This document shows positions 1 to 12,708 of a DNA stretch of 64,000 nt, piece by piece. Source of the DNA: Piper betle. Its lineage: Eukaryota; Streptophyta; Magnoliopsida; Piperales; Piperaceae. The notes beneath the pieces were generated by a model. It was given only the letters and a program-made list of their open reading frames with translations, was not told the origin of the DNA and searched no databases. The DNA lies in assembly GCA_033002965.1 (NCBI GenBank), contig JAURVB010003090.1, positions 151,012 through 215,011 on the forward strand. The letters are read 5' to 3'. A program made the position numbers and the translations under genes. How positions within the stretch are numbered: the first letter of the stretch is position 1; the number at the start of each line of letters is the position of its first letter.

Positions 1-428
1 ACATGATGACAAGAGGTGAGATGTGATTAGAACGCGCAATGGAATTGTGGTGGGTTGAAACCCAAGTTCCATAATGAGCATACAATATATTAGATTATGT
101 GTGATTAAAATTGTTGATATATGTATATATATTGGTATATGTTGTCTTGGCAGGGTAGACCCTAATTGCACCTTTATGGGCTACTATGTCTGTTTTATTT
201 TAGAACTTTTATTGAGTTTGACTGTATTGGTGTGTACTTTGAATTGTATGTCATTCATGTAGTTCTATGTTAGGGTTTGTGCATTCATCCATATATTACA
301 AGTTGTATCTTTATCTTAAGACGCCGAGATTGGATCCGCATGAGTTATGTTCGGGTTAGTCGACCTAACCGGGGCCTGTAACATGCCGGTTCGGTTCACG
401 AATGTGAACCGGATTTGGGGTGTTACAG
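1..428 (+). mobile_element. 3' part of a Ty3/gypsy-type LTR (cut by window edge)
   Basis: The segment ends in a block running from gacgccgagattggatcc to ggggtgttacagg, rich in CGGTTCGGTTCACGA-like motifs. The same kind of block occurs on the opposite strand at about 62.39-62.52 kb (gacgccgaaggtagatccg, then gggtcggttcacgag). That second copy lies downstream of a gag-like coding fragment, so both are read as 3' ends of related gypsy LTRs. The 5' part lies outside the window. No coding potential is credible here; the 62-codon frame at 74-262 is not conserved protein. Confidence 0.55.
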
Positions 429-494
429 GGCTAGCTTGAATTAGAGTCTCTTGGAACTTCACTAGAACATGTAGGCTTTGCATGTGGTAAGGGG

Positions 495-1312
495 CTCTGA
501 TGCACGAATCGGCCGATTCCGTGCGGAATCGGCTTATTTAAATCAGATCGGCATCGCGCCGATCCGATTTCGGGGCCGAATCGGTCACCGAATCGCCCGA
601 GTTCGGCCGATTTTGACTGATTTAACTCGGAATCGGAATCGGACGATTTAAATTAGAATCGGTTTTTTAGGAAATTACTAAAATACCCTAGGTATGATTT
701 TTATTAAATTATTTAAGCATGGGTAAAATGGTAATTTGGATTTTAAAAACCTAAAATCAAACCCGCTCCCCACACCGTCGCCGCTCGTTCGCCCGCCGCC
801 GCCCCGTTTCCGCCCTTCGCCGTGTGTCCCCGACTCCGAGCTCGCCACCGACCGGGCTGCCGACCTCGCCGCCAACCTCGCAACGTCGCCGCCGACGTGT
901 GGCCGGACCGAATCGGGCTGTGACGCACGAATCGCCGCCGACTGTTCATCCGACAGGGCTGCCGACATCGCCGCCGCAAGGCTCGCCGCCGACAGGGCCG
1001 CCACCGGCGGTGGGGGGTAAAGAGCGGAGGGCGGCATTCTCGTAATTAAAAGTTGACTCGAGTCTAACTCGAGTTAAAAATAATAATTAATTTTAAAAAA
1101 ATCTTAAAAAATATTTAGAAATATCATAAACTATAATACACAGAATAATATCAAAATAACATCAATACCTAATCTTAATATATTTATATTATGAATTGTC
1201 AAATTATTATATATGACCAATTAAACTAACTTGGACCGATTCAACTGAACCGATTCCTGGCCGATTCAGACCGATTCTGATTCCGATTTCGATTTCGATT
1301 CATGCAACCATG
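495..1312 (+). mobile_element. hAT-like non-autonomous element, copy 1
   Basis: An 818-bp element flanked by 8-bp direct repeats: GTAAGGGG at 487-494 and GTGAGGGG at 1313-1320 (one mismatch). Its ends are CTCTGATGCACGAATCGG on the left and the complement of CATGGTTGCATGAATCG on the right. Behind the termini are arrays of AATCGG/CCGATT. The middle (about 760-1020) is a CCG/CGG-rich block that opens long frames on both strands but encodes only low-complexity peptide. It is followed by an AT-rich tail starting with cgtaattaaaagttgactcg. The 8-bp duplication and short inverted ends fit the hAT superfamily. There is no transposase. Confidence 0.75.
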
Positions 1313-1599
1313 GTGAGGGGGAGATGATTCGGTTGACATGATGTGTGAGGGGAGAATTGTTGGGTGAGGGGGAGAATTGTTGGGTTTATCTCACATCATG
1401 TATGGAAGTGACTTTTGATTTGTATATAGGCTAATGGGAAAACCTTATTCCTTAAGCTAGCTTTGGATTAAGAGAGGCTCATGACACTTATTGCAAGTCC
1501 CGTTTAGAAGCCTATTGGACCCAACACCTCGGCAATCCTCCACGGTAGCGGTCAACATTAATGTCTCCCCTTTTGATAAAGCTAGAGACAACGGACAAT

Positions 1600-2245
1600 A
1601 GCAACACTTTTCTTCGGCAAGGCAAAGCTCCGCAACATTTGGCTGGACTCCTCGGTAGAGGCAAGGCAAGATAGTGGTGGCTCCAACATTGCAAAGCAAT
1701 AGGAGGAGGCTTCTTGGCAGCATGGTGGCCGGAGGCTTCACAGCAGCATGGTGGTGGGATCTTTCTTCTCTGGCGGGCAGATATCTTGCACTTTGTCGGA
1801 GCTCTGGCTGGACTCCTCGGTAGAGGTAAGGCAAGATAGTGGTGGCTCCAACACTGCAAAGTGATGGGAGGTGGCTCCAACATTGCAAAGCAATAGGAGG
1901 AGGCTTCATGGCAGCATGGTGGCCGGAGGCTTCACAGCAGCATGGTGGTGGGATCTTTCTTCTCTGGCGGGCAGATATCTTGCACTTTGTCGGAGCTCTG
2001 GCTGGACTCCTCGGTAGAGGTAAGGCAAGATAGTGGTGGCTCCAACACTGCAAAGTGATGGGAGGAAGCTTCACGGCAGCATGGTGGTAGGATCTTTCTT
2101 TGGCGGGCAGATTTCTTGCGCTTTGTTGGCAGAGATAGGACAGAGCTCTGCAGTGGCCCAACTTTGCGCTTTGTTGGCATAGACAGGATAGAGCTCTCTG
2201 GTGGTGGCCCAATTGTCGACAAAGACAGGACATAGCTCTCCAGCG
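1600..2245. repeat. Imperfect tandem repeat array
   Basis: A unit of about 165-195 bp beginning ggctggactcctcggtaga recurs at 1641, 1806 and 2000. It contains smaller internal duplications of the motifs tggtggctccaacattgc and cagcagcatggtggtggg. The open frames on the minus strand (1457-2233) arise from this repetition: their translations are repetitive and rich in Cys and His, and match no family I know. The array abuts the TRIM-like repeat at 2247. Confidence 0.7.
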
Positions 2246-2246
2246 G

Positions 2247-3045
2247 TGGTTGTTGGGCCCTATAGGCCCCTAAAAGGACTTAAAATAGGTTTAATAAGTA
2301 TTTCTTAATCCAAAAATTAATTAAAGGAATAAGACTCACCCCTTAAATTATATACAAGTCACCATTAACCTCTAAATTTAATATGGGATAACCCCAATAA
2401 TTCTTCCCCTCACATACCATACCACTTAAAATAAATTTCATAGACATCTTTTAATCTAAAAGCTAATTAAGTGAATAAGACTCTCTCATTAATTTATATA
2501 CAAGTTATCAGTCACCTCCAAATTTGATATTTGATAAACCAACAATATTCCCGTTTAAACACCATATTATCCGAATCATCTCTCCCCCTCACCACATGTT
2601 AGGTTCATATATTATAGTAAAGTTCCAGAACACTTCAATTCGAGCTAACTACCATCCGAATCATCTCTCTTTCACAACATGTTATAGTGAAGTTCTACGA
2701 GACTCTAATTCGGGTTAGCCGCATACGATAAGGTAAATCTAGGCAACACCAAAACCAACTTCGCATCCGAATCATTTCCCCTTCATCACATATTAAGTCC
2801 ACGTATTATGGCTGGCATACTATAAGGCAAACTAGGCAATATCAAAACCAATCTGGCTCTAATACTATTGGTGGGCTCTACAAGCCCCCAAAAGAGAATT
2901 AAATATGCTTTATAAGTCTCTTTTAATTCAAAACTTAATTTAAAAAATATTATTTTCTATTAACTTATACATGAGTTATCAATAACTTATACATAAGTTA
3001 TCAACCGCCTCTAAATTTAACGCGGGAAAAACCCAATAAGAATGG
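2247..3045 (+). mobile_element. TRIM-like element: paired short LTR-like repeats
   Basis: Two related segments of roughly 160-175 bp lie about 620 bp apart. The first starts at tgttgggccctataggccc (2247); the second starts at ttggtgggctctacaagccc (about 2867). Both continue with aa-gg-ctt-aat, ataagact and cacctctaaattta blocks and end near accccaataa or acccaataag. Just before the second repeat is ctggctctaatactatt, the kind of sequence often seen before plant retroelement 3' LTRs. The interval is non-coding. This is most likely a small, old terminal-repeat retrotransposon; divergence makes the ends uncertain. Confidence 0.45.
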
Positions 3046-3949
3046 TATTTTGGTTTTGTTTCCCGGGGGCGAGGAGGATTGAATGGACGTGTGGGACCCA
3101 CAGGAGACGGCCTAGGTTGGTCAGACTATGGCCGGAAAGTTAGCACCTCTGTTTCTTATCAACTCCGTGAGGCACCTTCGGTCTGTTTTTTGACGGCTGG
3201 CGGCTTCTTCGGTGGCGGCTCTTGGCTTGGGTCCGTAATTGGCAACGTCGGGAGTCTATTGGAGGCAACGGCGTGGTCGGAGACACCCTGAGCTGGCCGG
3301 ATAGTGGCTGTGAAGATGGCCGCTTGTTGCTGCTTCGCAAATCCGACGAGCTTCCCGGGTTTTCGGGCAAGGAAGGATGTCGCCGGCGGTGGCTGTCTTT
3401 CAGGTAGTGTTGGGAGCGCTTCGAGCTATGCTCCGATGTCCTCGGTGGTCGCTGGAAGTGAGTCTCAAGTGACGGGCTCCTCCCCTTTCTTCCTTTCTTC
3501 TTTGCTTCTTCTTCTCCTCGCAGCAGCAACGAGGCCGCCGCCCCCCACCCCCCGGACAGAGCTTCGAGACGGCGAGGTCGTCCTTTGCGGTGGCAACAGT
3601 GATGGTAGTGCAATGCTCGGATAAGTTGTCTCGGTAGGTTATCGATCTTTGCTCGGTGAAGTAGAAGCTCGCTGACAGCACGTCTCCGGCGAGTGGGTGG
3701 CTTGTTCTTCTTCCTCACCGTATCACGAGTTGCTGCTTTTATAGGCCCAATGGCTCTTTACTGGTTCCGCGATTTGTGACTTCAGATCCCATCCATATAA
3801 ATTTTGGAACATCATTGGCCTCTTCATTTAACACCAAAATGACATGACAAAGAAGGTGGCATGGACTAGGGTCGACTCATTCATGGGTTCAATTGATAGT
3901 CTGAGTTATGGCTAGCCTAAGGCGAGTGAATTTGGTTGTAATAACTAAG
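3046..3949. other. Moderately GC-rich spacer, nothing identified
   Basis: Between the TRIM-like element and hAT-like copy 2 is about 0.9 kb of mixed sequence, with a G+C-rich stretch at 3060-3720. It opens overlapping frames on both strands, the longest being 192 codons on the minus strand (3140-3718). Its translation is rich in Arg, Ser and Pro without a recognisable domain. I regard the frames as compositional. Confidence 0.5.
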
Positions 3950-5019
3950 CTGGGTTGCACAAATTGGCCGATTCCGTGCGTAATCGGCGATTTAAATCGG
4001 ATCGGTATCGCGCCAATCCGATTTTGGGGCCGAATCGGTCGGCCCCGAATCAGTCCCCGAATCGCTCGGTTTTGGCCGATTCTGATCAATTTAACTTAGA
4101 ATCAGAATCGGCCGATTTAAATCGGAATCGGTTTTTTAGGAAATTACCAAAATACCCTAGGTATGATTTTTATTAAATTATTTAAGCATGGGTAAAATGG
4201 TAATTTAGATTTTAAAAACCTAAAATCAAACCCCTCACCCCCGCTTCCGCCGTCGCGTTCGCTCCGCCACCCTCCGCAGCGCTTCCGTCGTCCGACCTCA
4301 GCTCTGTCCGACCACGCCACCGCCCTCCCGATTCCGACCTCAGCTCCGCCCTCCGCCGCGTTTCCACCGTCCGACGCTCCGCCCGATTCCGAACTCAGTA
4401 CCGCCCTCCGCCTCGATTCCGCCGTCCGATGCTCCGCCCGACCTTCCGACCACGCCACCGCCGTTCGACGCTCCGCCCGATTCCGAACTCAGTTCCGCCC
4501 TCCGCCGCGATTCCGCCGTCTGACGCTCTGCCCGACCTTCCGACCACGCCACCGTTGTCCGACCTCAGCTCCGTCCGACTATGCCACTGCCACCGTCCGA
4601 CCTCAGCTCCGCCCTCCGCCGCGCTTCCGATCGAAAATTTGGATAAATTTGGATTTTTTTATTGAAATTGAATATTGTGATGTGAAAATTGTTATCTATG
4701 ATGTTCTAATTGATTAATATAATGTGCAAATTGTGATGTCCAAATTGAAATTTTGTGCATGTGGTAAATTGTGATGTGCGAGTATGTGCTATGTGCAAAT
4801 CGTGATGTGCAAATTATTGTTATATAAATACTTAAATTTGTGTATTTATGTTGAGAAATTATATAATTATGTATTTCAGGTATTTCTGTTATGAGTTGGT
4901 AAATTTTTGTATATGACCGATTTGGACCGATTCAACTGAACCGATTCTTAGCCGATTCAGACCGATTCCGATTCCCTGGAAAACCGATTCTGATTCCGAT
5001 TCTGATTCATGCAACCATG
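3950..5019 (+). mobile_element. hAT-like non-autonomous element, copy 2
   Basis: A 1,070-bp relative of copy 1 flanked by perfect 8-bp duplications TAACTAAG (3942-3949 and 5020-5027). The left end is CTGGGTTGCACAAATTGG; the right end is the complement of CATGGTTGCATGAATCAG. The 5' subterminal part, through ggttttttaggaaatta to taaaatcaaacccctc, matches copies 1 and 3 closely. The core (4240-4640) has expanded into a minisatellite of gctccgccc / ttccgaccacgccacc blocks. The AT-rich right half differs from copies 1 and 3. No transposase is present. Confidence 0.78.
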
Positions 5020-7309
5020 TAACTAAGTGCATGGTTAAGGAGGGGCTATCAACTTGGTCAGGTGTATTGGCATGTGTGTGTGGGTCGACCGAGGGCGGTA
5101 CGCAAACATCGGGCTCAATCTGACACATATGGTTAAATGTTGACGAATATTAGCTTCGCTGATGATTTTTCGCATGCAAATTGTAAAAGACGAATGGAGA
5201 AATATAGCACCACTCGTAGACCTATAAATTAACACTTTCATGTCATTGGCCGATTTTTAGATTTTTTTATCATTTTTTCCGACTTTTTTCTTTTTTTTGA
5301 CAATTTTTTTCAAGTTGGGTCGGCCACTCCGGGGTGATGGTGTGGTAAATTGATTTTAGCGAACGTTTTCTTCACTATACAAACGCGGTCCCCAAACTCA
5401 TTTTTTTCAAAGATTTGAATGGCTGCTGTCAAAGGGTAAATTCCCTTCCACTTTTGCTTACGATTCCCTTATTTCTTCGTTACAACGTCGCTTCTTTGGC
5501 GGGGAACTTGTATTGTGCGGTATATACAAATATAATATATTCACACGTGTTCTTATTTAAAATTATTATAATATAATGTTCTTTTAAAATTGTTATTTGA
5601 AATTTGAAACAAATGTAATGTATATGTGGCTTAAATTATATTTATTATTATTATTCTTATTATATATGATTAAATTTAAAGTCAAGCTAAGTAGGTGGCA
5701 CAAAGACAGTCTCGCTTCGTTTGATTTAAGTCCATCTAGCCCTTAGACAAAGTAGTTGGCCCAGACCATTATGCCTAGATTTGAAAGGTTGTATTCTACA
5801 ATATCTATTAACTCATGCCAATAATTATTCCAAAATTATAAATTTAAATAATTAAAAAATTAATTATTAATTTTTCATCTAACAAATAATGTCGTGCTAT
5901 TACTCACGAAAATGTAACAACTCAATCGTAAAACGAGAACTAACCAGACGACAATACAATATTTGAGCCATGGGACACTTGCCCTGTTTCCATATTTTTA
6001 ATCACACACAATCAAATTTAGGTGGTACGTATAGAAGCGCTTGTCATCATATGCCAAAAATGAGCATTTGATTGTAAATGTGGAGCTCTATCTTGTTCTC
6101 GATTATGTGGTAGTAGTGTACTTATACTATATGTCCCTCGTTTGATTTGTAAATGTAGAGGACACTATTTTTTAGCAATGGCTTTGTCAATCTGTAATAA
6201 TCCATATTTTCTCACTTTTTTGTGAGGAAAAGGTGGTGAAGGAATTTTTTCTCCCGCTGTAAACTTTTTTTCACATTTTCTAGTTTGTAACAAGAAAGGG
6301 GGAAGTGTGACCAAAATACAATTTTCTTGTATTTTATTTTTCTTTTTAACTAACCAAACGGACCGTTAATCCTTATAACCGAAGTATTTATTGGCCAATG
6401 AAAGTGACACTTTAAATATATTTGCATGGTAAGTCAAGCCTAAATCTAGCACTTTCTAAATTTAGATAAAGTTTACCCTATTCATTTACTTTTCCTATTT
6501 TTCGTAAATACTGGTACCCATATTTAGGGATGTCAATCTGCCGGATTTGGTCTAAATTTCAAAGACCATATCAAAATTTGAACCTAAACTTAATATTTAC
6601 ATGTATACTTAAAATTTTTACTGGGAATTCAGACCGGAGACCGACGAGGACATTAACCAATGAATCAGAACTCAAATTGATATTAAGTATATATATTTAT
6701 GCATATTTAAATAAATCTTATAAATAGTTATTTTTCATCTATAGAAGAATATATATTTAATTGTAAGATGTTTGATATGTACAACTATGTTAAAAGAAAA
6801 TAGGAATTAATTATATTTTTTATCAACTGAGTACTAATTGAAACAAATATTTTTTTATACTCATATAAGTATCCAATGTGAAATAAATTATACAAACCCA
6901 ACATGTTTGTGACGGGTACAGTTATTTACCTGAACCACTTGCTTATTTATTGAAACAGATATTTTTTTATAAAGCAAATTATTGAAACGGATATTCTAGA
7001 GCGCCTACCTACAAGATCAATATCATTTTTTATTTTTTATTTTAAAAGAAAATTTGTTAGCGCATGCTCCACCACACAAAAATCAAGTGACCTAAATTCA
7101 AAATTTAAAGTTATTATAGAAATTTTTTACTAAAATCTCGTAGTAATTATAAAATCATTGAAACATCTCCTTCAAAGAGATTTCGGTTATATATATATAT
7201 ATGCATTGCCATGCAACAAATAAAACAAGCTCTATGTATTTAGCCCGGAAACATAGACATCACAAATGTAGCCCATTTCACGACTGTAGTTAGTAGGGCC
7301 GATCATCAT

Positions 7310-7496
7310 ATTGGTTTGGTTAAAATAAAATTGAAGTGTAAATCCGAACATATCAAAGTTACATTGTTTGAGAATTGAATAAAGAAATACAAATGGTAAC
7401 CAAATGGTTTGGTTAAAATCAAGTTGAACTGCAAATCTGAACAAACCAAAGCTACATTGATGGGTAATCGAATAAAGAAATACAAATGATATCCAA
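7310..7496. repeat. Two-copy tandem duplication (about 95 bp unit)
   Basis: A unit with ggtttggttaaaat, aagttgaa-tgtaaatc, cattg and gaataaagaaatacaaatg occurs twice in direct orientation (about 7310-7395 and 7408-7496) with scattered substitutions. Confidence 0.7.
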
Positions 7497-8837
7497 ACTA
7501 AGCAAACTGAATTGGACCAATTCGGTTTGGCTTCAACCCAACACCAACTAAATTAACTAAATTAAGAAATTCCTCACCTTCCCCAATATCAAAATAGTTG
7601 GAGTTAAAATGAAAAATGGACGAGTTCAAAACAAAAATCACCCCCCCCTTCTCTCTCTCAATCAAATGAATCAATTCAAAACTCTCTCTCTCTCTCATGG
7701 TTTGATTTAGTTTGAGCTTTCTTCGATTTTGATCGGTTTACAACTTAAAACCAAATTAATATTTTGATTGTAACCAAATTACAACCTGCATGTAAATAGT
7801 ACCGAACCAAACTTCTAAAATAGGTTTAGATCGGTCAATTCGGTGTGCTCGGCCCCACCCCAGAGGTTAGTATAAATATGTTGAGCTGCAGTTGGGCCGG
7901 CGACTGGACATATCCGTGCAGCAAAGATGGCCCAGACAGAGTGAGCAGCACAGTGAACGTGACCAAACCAAACATATGAATCTTCCCATCTTCCCTCTTA
8001 AATTTGGTCATCTCTCACTTTTAATGGCTACAACAGCAGGTAATGAAGGATGGAGGATTATATGTCTCGTCATATAATGCCAATGCCCCCTTCCATCAAC
8101 CGGAGAAGTCGTCCCCCTCATCAACCGGAGAACCACGACCACATTCCACAACCAGACGGGGGCTGAGTGGAAGTGGACCATTTTGGCAGTCGCCGTCGGT
8201 CAGATTTCGTGAATGGAACACTTTCGTTTTCAAGTCGACATTTCAATTAGAATAAATTATTACAATTAAAAGGGTTGTTTGGTATGGTATTCATGATTGG
8301 CGGTTGAGTATTCCAATGTTTAAGTAAGTTATTGTTGGATTATAATAAGAAAGAAAATAGAGGTTATTTTTCTTTTCTTTTTTAAATGTTTGCATGATTT
8401 TACGAATGGTATACTTTCATTTAGACCGAGGTAAAACTATTTTAAATGATTTTTTTCGACATAGAAATATTTAAAATGACTGGTATTAATTAAGAAATAT
8501 AAGAAGAAGAGGGCGAGCCCTGTTTTCTTCTCGTTCAAATTGGTGGTGAAGTCTAATCAAACACCCAAAAGTTGAAACACGGGCCACGTGCGAGGGCACC
8601 TCAACAAGTCCAGGGGCGTGCCCCTCGCAGCCTTCACATGGGTGTCTGCCATCTGGGCCGTCCCCCCACTTTTCCCTTCAATAATGGCCATGCCCTCCCA
8701 CTCCATGTACGTATGGTCCCCAATGTCGCTCTTTCCATCGCTTTTAGCTGACCCCCGCCCTTCAATTCCTATATAGAAAAATAAAAGGGAAGACTAAAAA
8801 CTAAAAATGTATCGTGTATATTAATATATTTTTATAG

Positions 8838-8972
8838 AAAGAGACATGATCTCAAATATTAAATTATGTTAGAGACATAAAACTCTCAAATATCTTTAGT
8901 GCTTCCAAAAGAGATACGATCTTAAATATTAAATTAGGTTAGAGACATAAAACTCTTGAATATTTTAAAAGA
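8838..8972. repeat. Two-copy tandem duplication (about 73 bp unit)
   Basis: The block gagacatgatctcaaatatt...gagacataaaactctcaaatat (8840-8900) is repeated as gagatacgatcttaaatatt...gagacataaaactcttgaatat (8911-8972). It is non-coding. Confidence 0.75.
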
Positions 8973-10638
8973 TTTTCATAATTAATATGAGATCTTTCAA
9001 CTTAGTTTTATATTTAATATTTATTAGGTAAAATCCTATTAATAATAAGTGAAAATAAATTATAAATTTATAATTTGGTTAACTATTTTTAAAATGATAA
9101 TTAAATCCATTAGTCATTACACTTAACACGAGATTGGCATGGAACCCTTATTACCTTTGAGATACTCTACATTCACGCCTAGTTGACATTATTAATTGAA
9201 AAAACATGTACACTTCTTTTAATTAGGGCAAACAAATATATCCTAACAGTGTTATTTAACATAGAAATAGGCACCTTAATTACAATTATTCAATCACGTT
9301 TGACCGTGAAATCATGATTTTCTTTGGAGTTGGAGTAGGTACAATACCAACCTCATTAATTTTGTTTTTTTCATTTCTTTTTAGCTATGAAAGTGCCCTC
9401 AATTTCTTAACAACTTCCCTCGTCAATGGTAACAAAAGTATTGATATTTGACTAAATTAATTGTAAGTAGATGTTAACTTTCTTATCAGTCACTTTAGTG
9501 GTTAATCATTGGATGGTTGTAACTTTGTTGTTATTTGATCGTCGCATTAGGCACAATAACTCAAATACGAAACTACGTGCATCAATTTACCATTATTAAA
9601 TCTCACTTCCCATGTATACTTTTCAATCTCAGACTCAAGAATTGCTGATGCGTGTATAATCACATAATCTAGAAAAACCAACTGATAGAATCCATAGATG
9701 TAAATTCATAATCATGCATTCACATCATTGGAGACATCCTACGGAAAAAGGTAATAATCATTTATTTTAACTAATGATGGCTAAGAATAAGCTAAGCAAT
9801 GTTTATACTCATAAATCTACATTAGAATAACACCTACATATATCTAAATTCTAACATTCTAAAAGATATTTGCACTTCTAATTAAAAGTTGAACGTTGCT
9901 CAAAATGGTGACGTCACCTAAATTTGATAATTATATAATTTTTGTAAGCATTGACAGTGCATCTTTTTAACTTAAATTCAAAAAGATAAATATTTAAAAT
10001 TACTATTAGACAAAAAAACTTGTAACTTGTTAAGAATTTATTTAGAATCTATTTAGCTAGTATGGAAGAAATGAAAATCTACAAAATGTATATATAATAA
10101 TTCATGATAAAAAAAATGATCTTTCGTTAAAAAAATTTAGAAAATTTACCAAAAAAAATTATTTATAAAAAACAGAAGAATTATTATTTTTGAAAACATT
10201 TTACATATCATATTTATATCATAACTAACGACTCATAAATTATGAGTCAGCAATTTTTTAATTTTAATTCAACAGCCCTTATGTATAAAATACATTTGAA
10301 CCATTTAAATAGGCAAGGGTACGGTGGACTTGTTGATAAAAATGGGGTTGAAGAATTGTTCTCCCAACGTGGGGGGTGGAAGTGTTTCTTCAATAAAATA
10401 GCTACAAAAAGTCAAAGCAGGGACTTCGGTTTCTTTATATGGCAACCACGTGCCTGCTCATACTCAGAAGGGGTAACATTTTAAATAATTATTCGATAAA
10501 TCAATCAAAAATTGTTTTCCATTATCATATGGGATTAAAACAAAAGGAACCAATTATCTTCTTTAAAATTCTAACTATATAGTGCTCCCATTTGTTGTAG
10601 TTGATTTTGATTCCCATCATTGCTTTATCACTCATTTT

Positions 10639-11358
10639 TAGGGATGCAAAAATTGGTTTAAAATTGGCCGATTTAAATCAGATCAAAGGTAATCTGCATA
10701 AAAGAGAGAGGGTAAATCAATCTTATAAAAATTAGTTTGTGAATCAATTAATTTGAGTCGATTTGAGCTAATTTTAAAATTGGTCGATTTAAGCCAATTT
10801 CAGACAATAGTGGGGAGGCGACGATGGGCAATAGGGGGGGCCTTGACAGGGGACAGGGCAACAAGGGCGAGTGACAAGGTCAGCAATGGGGTGATGGGGA
10901 GGATTGGGCAGGGGCAATAGGTGGGTGCGCTGGAGTAGGAGGGGAAGGGGGCGGCGGGGCAAATTGGGTGTGGCCGGTAACATTGGGAGAGGGGGGGACT
11001 ATGCGGGGCTGTTCGGGGGAGGTGTGGTGGGGCGGATTGGGCGGGGCGGCGGCGATGATCGGCGGAGGTGAAGAAAGGGTAGATATGCAGCATTATCGTA
11101 GTTAAAAATTAACACGAGTCCAACTCAGGTTAAAAATAATAATTAATTTTAAATAATTTTAAAAATTTAAACAAATATAAAAAATATTATAAAATATAAT
11201 ACCCATAATAACATCAAAATGACATCAAAATAATATATTTTATAGTTAATAATTTATTGATTTTAATCGATTCAATTAAACCGATTTTTGTCCGATTTTT
11301 GATAATAGGTCCAATTCAAAAGCTTACTTCTAATACGATTCTAATTTTTACAACCATG
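10639..11358 (+). mobile_element. Diverged hAT-like element, copy 4
   Basis: The same architecture as copies 1-3: a left end tagggatgcaaaaattgg, then AATTGG/CCGATT-type subterminal repeats, a G-rich core (10800-11080), then atcgtagttaaaaattaac and an AT-rich tail, ending tacaaccatg. The core here is G-rich on the plus strand and its frames translate to Pro/His/Leu low-complexity peptide. I found no convincing target duplication, so it is older or rearranged. Confidence 0.5.
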
Positions 11359-11868
11359 TTTATTTCACATATACTTAAAAAATTGTTAAATGTAAAATAA
11401 AAGAAATAAAAAAATATTAGTTAAAGTAGAGATTAAGGAAGAGCTGCAGGGGAACTCTCTTTATATATTTATGAATTTTTCAAAGACGTGAGTTTTTAAT
11501 TAATTAATTTTATAATAATTTTTTTATAAAACCAAGTTCAATGAAACCGTAAAAACGCTAAGGGAATTCTGCTCGGGGGCAGTAAATGTAAAGAATACCA
11601 ATTTTTATTCTTTCCGTCCAATCACGTGGAGTTAGTTGACTGATTCAATTTTTTACAAGGCTCTTTTTTTATTTCAAAAACACCTGTCTAATTAATATTA
11701 TTTTTTAGCATTTAAGTAATATTGTTGATTGATATTATCTAACAGTAAAGTCAAAAAATAAAAGAAAGTTGTTGTAAGAAAGAAAAAAAAGAAAATTATT
11801 TATTTATTTACTTCTTCCAAATACTGACGCAAAGAAAAAGAGAGCTCACCTAACTACTGACGAAGGAA

Positions 11869-11910
<42 letters not shown>

Positions 11911-12708
11911 AAAGTGAGTACCATGGAAAAAAGAGAGTAAATGAATATATATATATATAAAAGTGGAGTACCTTGGAAAAGAAAAAGAGTAAATGTGAAG
12001 TCAGTAGTGAAGGTATGCATACATTTTTTTCTGCTCAAAGAGATACATGCATTTTTTGCGTTAAAAAAGGGAAAAAGAAGAAGAAGATAAACACAGATTA
12101 CATTACATTTTTTTAAAAGCCACAGATTACATTACATGATGCAACGGTGGGGAGCGAAGGTAGGGGCAGTAGGAGGGGGTTGAGTAGGTGTTGGGGGAAG
12201 CTAAGCAGAAGAAGAAAACAAATGGGTGGGAGTGATGGGAGAGGCAGACAGTGATGACTTGATGCTGATGTGCTTGGAGAGTGGAGAGGGAGTGATAGGG
12301 TCGGGGGAGAGGGGATGAGGAGGGGGAGAGAAGGAGATGAGGATGGTGAGATGGGCTGGGATTAGAAAATGCAAAAATCTATGGCTGGGGAGTGGGAGGG
12401 TGGGGGAACGGCAGCAGGGGGGCAACCATGTGGATATGTGGGGGACAATGATCACCGCTCTTAACCCATTCATACCTCATTCTTTTCACTTTTCTTACAC
12501 CCCTCCCCTCTCTGCCGCCTGCAAGTGCTCCTAGTCCTACCCACCACAACCAGCCGTGGTGCCGTCTTCATAGCTGCTGTGGATGGGGAGTCGGTGGTGA
12601 AAGACCGAGTCTTTTGGCGTTTGGGACGGTGGGGGAGGTTAGATCCCCGGCGTGGTGGGGGTGGAGGGGGTTTGAAAGACTGCTGCTGCTTTGGGGAGGG
12701 GAGGAGAG
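11359..12708. other. Upstream region of the 12.7-kb gene
   Basis: AT-rich DNA with a (TA)n microsatellite at about 11872-11910, then a G-rich stretch (12,150-12,470) and a short C/T-rich stretch around 12,480-12,520 that probably include promoter and 5' UTR of the gene starting at 12709. Its open frames are compositional. Confidence 0.4.

Larger units (their letters stand above)
5028..10638. other. AT-rich intergenic region
   Basis: About 5.6 kb of strongly AT-rich DNA without a supportable gene. Frames here are short and unconserved. It contains two local tandem duplications (listed separately), a short (TA)n tract near 7190-7203 and CT-rich tracts at 7,640-7,700. Near 6,528-6,930 there is sequence starting gggatgtcaatctgccgg, resembling the end of an old DNA-transposon relic, but I could not define both ends. 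Confidence 0.6.

Noticed and set aside
678..1045. Overlapping open frames of 73-119 codons on both strands
   Set aside because: They lie in the CCG-rich core of hAT-like copy 1, are low complexity, and the equivalent frames in copies 2 and 3 are not conserved as protein.
1457..2233. 258-codon minus-strand frame
   Set aside because: It is produced by the tandem repeat array; the translation is itself repetitive and matches no family.
3140..3718. 192-codon minus-strand frame
   Set aside because: Arg/Ser/Pro-rich composition with no domain, overlapped by equally long frames on the other strand.
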